Below, one piece after another: positions 7,041 to 14,878 of a DNA stretch of 56,779 nt. The position numbers were made by a program, and so were the translations under genes. This DNA comes from Prevotella sp. GTDB taxonomy: Bacteria > Bacteroidota > Bacteroidia > Bacteroidales > Bacteroidaceae. How positions within the stretch are numbered: position 1 is the stretch's first letter; every line of letters begins with the position of its first letter. The stretch spans positions 1 through 56,779 of the forward strand of contig JAILBT010000002.1 in NCBI GenBank assembly GCA_024680755.1, written 5' to 3'. A model generated the notes under the pieces. That model was not told where the DNA came from, searched no databases, and was given only the letters and a program-made list of their open reading frames with translations.

Positions 7041-7184
7041 TAGACAACGAATTAAAACGTTTTTTAGACAACGAATTAAAACGAATTACACGAATTATAC
7101 GAATTGAATCGAATTACACGAATTATGCGAATTGAATCGAATGACTCGCATTAAAACGAATTGAATCGGATGACACGAATGAAG
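7041..7184. repeat. Degenerate CGAATTA(N) tandem repeat
   Basis: About 140 bp made of ACGAATTA, CGAATTG and CGAATTACA-type units at roughly 8-10-bp steps, preceded by two copies of TAGACAACGAATTAAAACG. An inverted, related tract lies at 56610-56672. It occupies most of the gap between the adaptor and ATPase genes. Confidence 0.8.
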
Positions 7185-7252
7185 ACACAAATGCAAACTG
7201 TATTTAGTGTCAGTTTCTTAGCAATTTATGGCGGGATGTCGCCATACAGAAA

Positions 7253-8041
7253 ATGGATGTAACTATGAACAACGAACAGGCCAGCTGTGGGACAAATCCC
7301 AAAGTGGTGATAGAGCTGCAGAACGTGAAGCGATACTTCCAGGTGGGCAGCGAGACGGTCAAGGCCCTGCGTGGTGTATCGTTCAAGATCTACGAGGGCG
7401 AGTTTGTTACCATTCAGGGCACGAGCGGCTCCGGCAAATCGACGTTGCTCAATCAGCTGGGATGCTTAGACACACCCACCAGCGGCGAGTATCTGCTCGA
7501 CGGCATCAGTGTCAGGCAGATGTCGAAGACGCAGCGGGCCCACCTGCGAAACCAGAAGATAGGCTTCGTCTTCCAAAACTATAACCTGCTGGCCAAGACG
7601 ACAGCCGTGGAAAACGTTGAGCTGCCGCTGATGTATAACAGCAAATATACGTCGGCCCAGCGGCGCGAGGCTGCCATCAAGGCGCTGCAAGCCGTCGGAC
7701 TGGGCGACCGCCTGTATCATAAGTCGAACCAGATGTCGGGAGGACAGATGCAGCGCGTGGCCATTGCTCGCGCCCTGGTCAACGACCCCGCCGTGCTGCT
7801 GGCCGACGAAGCCACCGGCAACCTCGACACGCGCACGTCGTTCGAGATGCTGGTGCTGTTTCAGGAACTCTACCGACAGGGCCACACCATCATCTTCGTT
7901 ACCCACAACCCCGAGATAGCCGAATACTCAAGCCGCAACATCAACCTGCGTGACGGCAAGATACGTGAAGACACGCTGAACACCAACATCAAGTCGGCAA
8001 AGGAAGCGCTGGCCGCACTGCCTAAACCGATGGACGACTAA
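7253..8041 (+). CDS. MacB-type ABC transporter ATP-binding protein
   Basis: A 262-residue ATPase of the LolD/MacB group. Walker [10 protein letters not shown] is at residues 56-64, Q-loop Q108, signature MSGGQ at 161-165, Walker [11 protein letters not shown] at 181-190 and H-loop H218. It powers the permease encoded 26 bp downstream. I take the ATG at 7253; a second ATG at 7265 is four codons on and equally possible. The 250-bp gap from the adaptor gene is filled with a degenerate heptamer repeat, unusual inside an export operon. Confidence 0.93.
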   Translation: MDVTMNNEQASCGTNPKVVIELQNVKRYFQVGSETVKALRGVSFKIYEGEFVTIQGTSGSGKSTLLNQLGCLDTPTSGEYLLDGISVRQMSKTQRAHLRNQKIGFVFQNYNLLAKTTAVENVELPLMYNSKYTSAQRREAAIKALQAVGLGDRLYHKSNQMSGGQMQRVAIARALVNDPAVLLADEATGNLDTRTSFEMLVLFQELYRQGHTIIFVTHNPEIAEYSSRNINLRDGKIREDTLNTNIKSAKEALAALPKPMDD

Positions 8042-8067
8042 GCATTACAGAAGCCCACAAAACAAAG

Positions 8068-9288
8068 ATGAATATACTGAACCTGTTCAAAGTGAGCGTC
8101 AAGGCCGTGGCCAACAACAAGATGCGCTCCTTCCTGTCCATGCTGGGCATAATAATCGGCGTGGCTGCCGTGATCATCATGATGTCCATTGGCCAGGGCT
8201 CGAAGGAGAGCATACGGGCCGAACTGAGCACCATGGGCACCAACCTGCTGACTATACGGCCCGGGGCCGACATGCGCGGTGGCGTGCGTCAGGACCCCTC
8301 TGCTATGCAGACGCTGAAGATGGCCGACTACGAGCGCATACTGCGCGAGAAGAAGTTTGTGACAAAAGTGTCGCCCGAAGTCACGGCAGGCGGCCAGGCC
8401 GTCTATGGCAACAACAACACCACTACCACCGTCTATGGCGAATCGACCGACTATCTTGACATCAAGCAGTGGACGGTGGAAGACGGCGAGTGCTTCACCG
8501 ACGAGGATATCAGGAAGGCGGCTAAGGTGTGCGTGGTGGGCAAGACGATAGTCGATGAGCTGTTTCCTGGCGGAACCGACCCCATAGGCAAGACGATACG
8601 CTTCAAGTCGATACCCATGCGCATTGTGGGTGTACTCAAGTCGAAGGGCTACAACTCATGGGGCATGGATCAGGACAACGTGATGATCGTGCCATACACC
8701 ACTGTCATGAAGCGCATTGCGGCGCAGACCTTCTTCTCGTCCATCGTCTGTTCGGCCATGACGGAGGAACTGTCTGATGCCGCCATAGAAGAGCTGACGC
8801 AGATACTGCGTGACAACCACAAGCTGAAGGAAGAAGCTGCCGACGACTTCACCATACGCTCGCAGGCAGAGATGATGCAGACCATGTCGAGCACGATGGA
8901 CACCGTGACCATCATTCTCGTCGTTGCTGCCGCTTTCTCGCTGCTTGTGGCTGGCATCGGCATTATGAACATCATGCTGGTCAGCGTCACCGAGCGCACC
9001 AAGGAGATAGGCCTGCGCATGGCCGTGGGGGCCACGGGGCCGGTCATCTCGCTACAGTTTCTGATAGAGTCGGTGCTGATAAGCCTCACGGGCGGCCTGC
9101 TCGGAATAGCAGTGGGGTGGGGCACCAGCCTCTTTGTCGTCCCGCTGTTTGGCATGCCGAGCAGCGTGCCTATATGGGCCGTAGGCGTGTCGTTCTTCGT
9201 GTGCGTCTGCATAGGCGTGCTGTTCGGCTATATACCCGCGCAGAAAGCTGCCAACATGGATCCCATAGAAGCCATACGTCATGAGTGA
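8068..9288 (+). CDS. MacB-type FtsX-like ABC permease
   Basis: A 406-residue inner-membrane permease with the MacB layout: TM1 at about residues 20-42 (MLGIIIGVAAVIIMMSIG), a large periplasmic domain (about 45-280), and three C-terminal TM segments starting near residue 283 in a FtsX domain. The motif ERTKEIGLRMAVGA between TM2 and TM3 is the coupling-helix signature of the family. With the ATPase it would act as a mechanotransmission exporter working on periplasmic substrates handed over by the adaptor. It ends in PIEAIRHE, typical for full-length family members. Confidence 0.92.
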   Translation: MNILNLFKVSVKAVANNKMRSFLSMLGIIIGVAAVIIMMSIGQGSKESIRAELSTMGTNLLTIRPGADMRGGVRQDPSAMQTLKMADYERILREKKFVTKVSPEVTAGGQAVYGNNNTTTTVYGESTDYLDIKQWTVEDGECFTDEDIRKAAKVCVVGKTIVDELFPGGTDPIGKTIRFKSIPMRIVGVLKSKGYNSWGMDQDNVMIVPYTTVMKRIAAQTFFSSIVCSAMTEELSDAAIEELTQILRDNHKLKEEAADDFTIRSQAEMMQTMSSTMDTVTIILVVAAAFSLLVAGIGIMNIMLVSVTERTKEIGLRMAVGATGPVISLQFLIESVLISLTGGLLGIAVGWGTSLFVVPLFGMPSSVPIWAVGVSFFVCVCIGVLFGYIPAQKAANMDPIEAIRHE

Positions 9289-9380
9289 AACGTACACAGA
9301 CAACAAACAATTTATATCACAAACTCAATGATTATAATCTGTAACAATCCAATAGCGTACCGAAGGGCGATATCGACAAC

Positions 9381-10766
9381 ATGCAGATAATCATGAAAAA
9401 ACTATCTACTATGAAACAATTTTGTCACAAGCGTGCAGCACTGTCAGTGCTGCTCATGCTGCCCTGTGCTGCGCAGGCTCTGGTGGACTATGAGACAGGA
9501 GCGATGGGGCAAGAACGTGAAGGCTTAATGTCTGTCATTGACGGCGACGCCGGCACTGTGTCTGATGATGACATCGTGTATTTCAACGGCACCGCGTTTC
9601 GTGTTCACCAGCATTTTGATGAGCTCGGCAAGGCAGCGTCGGAATATGTGTCGGGCAAGGTGTTCGGTACCGACGGTAAGGACCTAAGCACATCGTATGA
9701 AGACTTCCGGACGCTCTGGAAACCGCGAGCCGGCGACGAGGCAAAGAAACCATCGGGTGTAATCACGCTCTCTGTGGCGGCAGAGTATGCCGTGCCAAAG
9801 CGCTTCACATGTTACCATATCGTTGCTTCGGTCAAAGGCAGTGCCAATCTCACCGGCTTGCCCCAGAGAAAATCTGCACAGACGCAGAAAGAGCAGTATT
9901 TAAGGCTGGTCCGCGGCGTTGACCACCGTTTCATAGTGGACATGCAAACGGAGCAAGTGATAGGGATGGAACAGATATTCGAGCCTGCCGTGGCGCAGAA
10001 GTTGGGCAAAATGTTTGGCCAAGATGTCAGCATATATGCCGAAGATCGCTGTCTGCAGCTAAAGTCGAAAGCAGGCGACGGACGTTTTATTTTCGGCAAG
10101 ACTACAGAGAACAACTTCACCGACTATTTTAAGCAGCTCTTAGACTGGGAACATCTGGGTGTCAATGGCGACACACCGCGCTTCCTGCATGGACAGACGG
10201 GACTGGAGAGCTATTTCTCGGAGGCAGGGTGTGAACTGGGCGGTGACGACGAGAGCGCTGTCAGCGTGACAATATCGCTCATCGTGAAAGAGGATGGTAC
10301 CCCCGTGCAAGCGAAGATAGAGAATGACATTGACGACATTGACGAAGACAAGCTGTTGGCTCTGTGCTCTAAAATGCCCAAATGGATGCCTGCCTATCAG
10401 GACGGACAGCCTGTGATGAAAGATGCGGTCTTCAGTCTGAGTTTAAAGAAACATGCGTATGACGTCGTTCCACAGATGCCGTCGTTTACGGGTGGTCAAG
10501 GCGCGCTGTTCAGTTACCTGTCGCAGAGCATAAAGTATCCTAAAGATTGTGAGAAACGTGGCGTGCAGGGCAGAGTCATCTGCACGTTTGTGGTTGAGCG
10601 GGATGGCAGCATATCAGATGTCCGGGTGGTGAAAAGTGTTGACCCTCTGCTTGACGCTGAGGCAGTGCGGGTGATACGCAACATGCCCAATTGGCAGCCT
10701 GGCATGCAGAAAGGCAAGGCCGTGCGGGTGAAGTTCACCATTCCCGTGACGTTCAGGCTGCAGTAA
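9381..10766 (+). CDS. Exported TonB-C-domain protein (energy-transducer-like), 461 aa
   Basis: The N-terminus (MKKLSTMKQFCHKRAALSVLLMLPCAAQA, from the ATG at 9393) looks like a signal peptide rather than the membrane anchor of classical TonB. The C-terminal 95 residues are a clear TonB_C domain: YPKDCEKRGVQGRVICTF, then ERDGSISDVRVVKS and FTIPVTFRLQ. A more divergent TonB_C-like unit precedes it (about residues 262-355, VSVTISLIVKEDGTPV). The first 250 residues are unrecognised. It starts 92 bp after the permease gene, so a link to the pump is possible but not shown. Lack of an obvious TM anchor and proline-rich linker argues against a standard TonB role. Confidence 0.8.
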   Translation: MQIIMKKLSTMKQFCHKRAALSVLLMLPCAAQALVDYETGAMGQEREGLMSVIDGDAGTVSDDDIVYFNGTAFRVHQHFDELGKAASEYVSGKVFGTDGKDLSTSYEDFRTLWKPRAGDEAKKPSGVITLSVAAEYAVPKRFTCYHIVASVKGSANLTGLPQRKSAQTQKEQYLRLVRGVDHRFIVDMQTEQVIGMEQIFEPAVAQKLGKMFGQDVSIYAEDRCLQLKSKAGDGRFIFGKTTENNFTDYFKQLLDWEHLGVNGDTPRFLHGQTGLESYFSEAGCELGGDDESAVSVTISLIVKEDGTPVQAKIENDIDDIDEDKLLALCSKMPKWMPAYQDGQPVMKDAVFSLSLKKHAYDVVPQMPSFTGGQGALFSYLSQSIKYPKDCEKRGVQGRVICTFVVERDGSISDVRVVKSVDPLLDAEAVRVIRNMPNWQPGMQKGKAVRVKFTIPVTFRLQ

Positions 10767-10781
10767 GTGCTGTGCCTCGCC

Positions 10782-10830
10782 GCATGACGAAGGGCTGTGG
10801 TCAAGACTTGACCGCAGCCCTTCGTCATGC
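10782..10830. terminator. Long inverted repeat between convergent genes
   Basis: Arms 10782-10805 and 10807-10830 are 24 bp long with a single G:U-type mismatch and a one-base centre. It lies 16 bp after the TonB-like gene. There is no T-tract on either strand, so it is either a bidirectional terminator helped by other factors or a structured 3' end. Confidence 0.55.
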
Positions 10831-10919
10831 ATTGCCGGATGTTGCTTGTTGCCTGAGTCCGACGGCAGCAGGTTTTTCGGCGATTGCAGCAGCGGCTCGG
10901 TGTCTGTGGTCTCGGACGT

Positions 10920-12350
10920 TCAGTCCTGTTTGTTTTCCACCTGCGTCTTTGGCCAGTTGACTAAATAAAGGCGTGTCGTTGCCCGGGTGAAGGCTGTGTA
11001 GAGCCAGTGGATATAGTCGGGGGTGAGCATGTCGTCGGTCATGTATCCCTGGTCAACATAGACGTGTGCCCACTGTCCGCCTTGCGCCTTGTGGCATGTC
11101 ACGGCGTATGCAAACTTGAGTTGGATGGCGTTCCAGTGTGGGTCGCTCTTCAGTTGGCGGATGCGTTCGGCTTGTGTGGGCAGGTCGGCATAGTCGTCGA
11201 GTATGGCCTGTCGGAGTTGCTCTTGCTGTTCGGTTGTCAGAGCCGGTGCCTCGGTGTGAAGGGTGTCGAGCAGCATGGGCGTGGTGAGCTGCATGTCGTC
11301 GTAGTCGGGCAGACATATAGTGGCATCGCAGAAGCGGAAGCCGTAGAGCGTGAGGTGGTTTCTGAGGCGCTGTATGATGGCTCGGTCGCCATTGGCGATG
11401 AGCGTGCCGTCGTCAAGATACTTGTTGCGCACGACCATGACGCGGTCGCCGGCGGAGAGCTCTTCGTCGTGCCCGAGAATCTGTGCCCTTATGCCCCGGT
11501 TGAAGACGACGGCGCGCTTGTTGCTGCGGCAGATGACGATGGTGTCGTCTTGGCCCACTTTTGCATAGCTGTTGGCAAGCTGTTCGATGAGTTCGTCGCC
11601 CGGGCAGACGCTCACGTCGGCGAAGCCTTTAATCAGCAGTTTGGGCAGCTGTGTCATCTCGCTGTGGGTTATCATTCTGCGCACGAGTGTGGCGTTATAT
11701 AGTATGCCGCTGTCTTGCCCCTGTCGCAGCACGGCAGACAGTGTGGCTTCGAATGGTGTGAGCTGCATGAGGCTGAGTGTGTCGGTCTGCAGGGCGGGAC
11801 TCTCCTGTTCGCCTATAGGCGGGAGCTGTGCGCTGTCGCCGATGAGCATGAGCCGGCAGCCTTGTCCGCTATAGGCATACAGTATGAGGTCGTGGAGCAG
11901 CTGTGCGGAGATCATTGATGCCTCATCGACGATGAAGAGAGTGTGTGTTCGGCTGTTGTGGGCGATGTCAAAGGGACCGATGTCAGCGGCTTTCTGCTGT
12001 CGGTATATTATGCGGTGTATGGTGTGTGCCGGGTGTGAGCAGTGTGCGGCGAGCACTTTGGCTGCGCGTCCGGTGGGCGCCATGAGCAGCAGGTGCTGCC
12101 TGAGTACGAGCATGACGCGTACGATGGCTGCGGTGAGTGTGGTCTTTCCTGTTCCGGCTGAGCCGCGTATGAGCATGACGGGTTGTGGTTCTGTGGCCAT
12201 GAAGAATTGCCAGAGCCTGCTGACGGCTGTGGTCTGCTCTTGGGTGGGCGTCATGCCCATCTGGGCGGCTATCATGGAAAGGAAGGTGGCGAAGGTCACG
12301 GGGGTGTTTGGTGGGTGGGGGTAAGGTGGGTGGGGGGTGTGGGTAGTCAA
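10920..12350 (-). CDS. RecD/Pif1-like SF1B DNA helicase
   Basis: A 476-residue AAA_30/UvrD_C_2 helicase: Walker A GSAGTGKT (63-70), Walker B VDEAS (141-145) with Sensor-like QLPPIGEQ following, and a C-terminal block KFAYAVTCHKAQGGQW plus YTAFTRATTRLYLV (motifs V and VI). It should translocate 5'-3' on single-stranded DNA in repair or recombination. The frame opens with a TTG at 12350 whose last two bases overlap the TGA of the upstream kinase gene. Residues 4-17 are a Pro/His-rich stretch encoded by a G-rich repeat; an in-frame ATG at 12275 would remove it. It is the last gene of a long minus-strand train. Confidence 0.88.
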   Translation of the reverse strand: MTTHTPHPPYPHPPNTPVTFATFLSMIAAQMGMTPTQEQTTAVSRLWQFFMATEPQPVMLIRGSAGTGKTTLTAAIVRVMLVLRQHLLLMAPTGRAAKVLAAHCSHPAHTIHRIIYRQQKAADIGPFDIAHNSRTHTLFIVDEASMISAQLLHDLILYAYSGQGCRLMLIGDSAQLPPIGEQESPALQTDTLSLMQLTPFEATLSAVLRQGQDSGILYNATLVRRMITHSEMTQLPKLLIKGFADVSVCPGDELIEQLANSYAKVGQDDTIVICRSNKRAVVFNRGIRAQILGHDEELSAGDRVMVVRNKYLDDGTLIANGDRAIIQRLRNHLTLYGFRFCDATICLPDYDDMQLTTPMLLDTLHTEAPALTTEQQEQLRQAILDDYADLPTQAERIRQLKSDPHWNAIQLKFAYAVTCHKAQGGQWAHVYVDQGYMTDDMLTPDYIHWLYTAFTRATTRLYLVNWPKTQVENKQD

Positions 12351-14878
12351 TGCTTCGCTGTTTCAACGTTTAGCGGCAGCCAGACCCAGAAGGTAGTGCC
12401 CATGTTTTCGCCTTCGCTTTCCAGTCCTATGCGTCCGCCGCATTGCTTGGCTATGGAGCTGCAGATGGCCAGGCCCAGTCCGGTGCCCTGAATGAAGTCG
12501 TTCACCTTGTAGAAGCGTTCGAAGACATGCGCCTGCTTGTCTTTGGCTATGCCGAGTCCTGTGTCCTCGCAGTAGATATAGAGTCCGCCGTCTTGCTGTC
12601 GATAGCCAATCTTGATGTGTCCCTGCTTTGTGTATTTGACGGAGTTGGTGACGAAGTTTGTCAGTAGTTGTTTTATGCGTCCCATGTCTTGTGTTGCGAT
12701 GAGGGTCTGGCAGGGGTTGTCTTCAATGAACTGTATAGCGGGCGACGAGTTGCGCAGGCTGAGCTCGGTTGCAATGCTGTGGAAGCTTTTGGCGAAATCG
12801 ACCTGGGCGGGGTCTATGTGCTGTTCGCCGCTGTCCATGCTTGAGGCTTCGAGAATGTCGTCGATGAGCCGGAGGAGCATGTCGCAGTTTTGGTTGATGA
12901 TATTGATGAACTCTTTCTGGTCCTCGGGTTGTGTGAGTGTGCTGAGTATGTCAGAGAATCCGACGATGGCGTTTAGCGGCGTACGTATCTCGTGTGTCAT
13001 GTTAGCGAGGAAGACGCTTTTGAGTCTGCCGCTGTCTTCGGCTCGTTGTGTCTCCTGCCTGAGCCTTTCTCGTGCGTTGACGATGGACGTTATGTTTCGC
13101 ATAAGTCCGATGTGTCCGTTGAATTTACCGTCGGCGTCGTAGTAGGGCAGTCCGACGACGTTGAACCACTGGTCACGCTGTCCGTGCATGGTGAGGGATA
13201 TGTGTCGCTGGCTGTTGACATTGTGCTGGTGCTGGTCGAGATGGGTGACGAACTGGTTCATGTGTTCGCGTTGTTCTTCGGCGATGCTTTTTATGTAGTC
13301 AGTGAAGGTCTGTATGTCTTCGTCGAAGAGCAGTGTGCGCGAGTAGTACATTTTCTGTTCCTTCATGTTGCTGTGCCAGATGTACATGTTGGCGTTGACC
13401 AGCAGGTACTGCAGTTTGTTGTCGTTGGCGCTAATTTGGTCGCTTAATTGCTTCAGGCGTAGTTCCTGGCGGCGCAGAGCCATGTAGAGGTTGCGTTCTT
13501 CGGTGAGGTCGCGCATGGCGAGCGAGTAGTAGATGATGTCGCCGTGTTCGTTGATGACGGGTGCTATACGCATTTCCACATACAGGTCCAGCTCGATATC
13601 GTCGAGTCTGAGGTGGCTGCTACAGTGCAGCTTATGCCGGCTTCCCCTTGGATATGTTTCCTTGAAGATGCCGAAGTCGAAGAAGGAAGTGGTGCGGTGT
13701 CTGTGGGCGTCGGGGTGGTCGAGCTTGAGCAGTCGTCTCATCTCTCGGTTACATTCAATCATCTGTCCGTCTGGCGAGAGGAGCATGAGTCCGATCAGAG
13801 ATTTCTCGAATGTCTGTGCGTATTTGTTGGCGAGTGATGTGTTGGTTTGTTGTTCCTGCTGGAGTGATGTGATGTCGGTTATTGACGATATGATGTATGC
13901 GACGTGTCCGTCTTCGTCTTTTTCGGCCACGGCGTGTCCGACCATGTCGTGCCATTGCGGTTCGTCTTTTGTTCCTGCGTTCCATCGTGAGCGCAGCTGT
14001 CGTGTTCCCTCGCCTCCGTTTATGAGGTAGTCCATCATGCGGATGCCTTCGTCAGGGTCGTCGCGTAGTGTTAGTCGCTGTAGGAACTCGGTCATGGGTA
14101 GGGTGGTGCCGGGTGGTAGCATTGAACCGTGTAGTGTTGTCACGGTCTGTGTCTTGATGTCATACTGTATGACGTTGAAGTCGCCCATGTCGAGTGCTTG
14201 TGACATCATGCGGTTGAGGTCGCTCATTCTGGCGAGTGTCTGTCGTAGGCGTTTCAGTCTGACGCGCAGTATGGCGAGCAGCACGACGGCCAGGAGGAGC
14301 ATGGCAATGGTGAAGATGACGGCCAGTGGCGAGGCATCGTCTGTCTGCTTGTCAGGTGAGAACCATTTTGTCTGCAGCGCTTCCATCTCTCCGCTCTGTG
14401 CCATGCGGAAGAGCTGGTTGTCCATGATGTCAAGCAGGTTCTTGTCTGTGCCGGCGAGGCGTTCCTCGTCGGTCTGCATGTAGCTGAGCACAGAACTGCT
14501 GACGGGGTATGGGCGTGTCTGCCCCGTGGGTATTTTCTCCAGCATGAGGTCGGCTTCCTGATGTAGCAGTGCCTGACGTGCCTCATATTCTGTTGTAAGA
14601 ATGAAGCGGTGCGGGATAAGCATTTGGTCGAGAATGGCTCCTATCATCTCTACATGCAGCCCGCTTGGTGTGCCTGTTTCGTCGAGATACTCGTATGGTC
14701 TGTTGGCGCTGTCGGCCACGACTATGAGCGGGTTGGTATTGCTGAATCGTCGTGCCAACTGTGCTGTGGCTTTGCCAGCGGGTGCCAAGGCTGCCAGCAT
14801 GAGCGTGACCAGGGCAATGAGCGACGGCGCGAATGTCGCGTAGCTGATGTGTGTGTGAGTGTGGCGTGACGTGTTCAT
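12347..14878 (-). CDS. Sensor histidine kinase with truncated SBP domain and PAS domains (active-site intact)
   Basis: An 843-residue membrane kinase. Order: signal/TM (18-40), SBP_bac_3-like periplasmic domain (about 48-176), TM (about 188-208), about three PAS-type domains (225-605), HisKA with the phospho-accepting H629 in MTHEIRTPLNA, and HATPase_c with N-box TNFVTNSVKYT, G1 EDTGLGI, F-box FERFYK and G2 GTGLGLAI. The periplasmic domain passes directly from the first lobe to the closing helix and lacks about 90-100 residues present in the neighbouring kinase. There is no receiver domain. Its ATG overlaps the stop of the upstream kinase (ATGA), so the two are translationally coupled. Ligand and response regulator are unknown. 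Confidence 0.9.
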   Translation of the reverse strand: MNTSRHTHTHISYATFAPSLIALVTLMLAALAPAGKATAQLARRFSNTNPLIVVADSANRPYEYLDETGTPSGLHVEMIGAILDQMLIPHRFILTTEYEARQALLHQEADLMLEKIPTGQTRPYPVSSSVLSYMQTDEERLAGTDKNLLDIMDNQLFRMAQSGEMEALQTKWFSPDKQTDDASPLAVIFTIAMLLLAVVLLAILRVRLKRLRQTLARMSDLNRMMSQALDMGDFNVIQYDIKTQTVTTLHGSMLPPGTTLPMTEFLQRLTLRDDPDEGIRMMDYLINGGEGTRQLRSRWNAGTKDEPQWHDMVGHAVAEKDEDGHVAYIISSITDITSLQQEQQTNTSLANKYAQTFEKSLIGLMLLSPDGQMIECNREMRRLLKLDHPDAHRHRTTSFFDFGIFKETYPRGSRHKLHCSSHLRLDDIELDLYVEMRIAPVINEHGDIIYYSLAMRDLTEERNLYMALRRQELRLKQLSDQISANDNKLQYLLVNANMYIWHSNMKEQKMYYSRTLLFDEDIQTFTDYIKSIAEEQREHMNQFVTHLDQHQHNVNSQRHISLTMHGQRDQWFNVVGLPYYDADGKFNGHIGLMRNITSIVNARERLRQETQRAEDSGRLKSVFLANMTHEIRTPLNAIVGFSDILSTLTQPEDQKEFINIINQNCDMLLRLIDDILEASSMDSGEQHIDPAQVDFAKSFHSIATELSLRNSSPAIQFIEDNPCQTLIATQDMGRIKQLLTNFVTNSVKYTKQGHIKIGYRQQDGGLYIYCEDTGLGIAKDKQAHVFERFYKVNDFIQGTGLGLAICSSIAKQCGGRIGLESEGENMGTTFWVWLPLNVETAKH

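Noticed and set aside
5816..9288. Calling the pump a macrolide exporter
   Set aside because: MacAB-type architecture is clear, but substrate cannot be read from sequence and no TolC partner is present.
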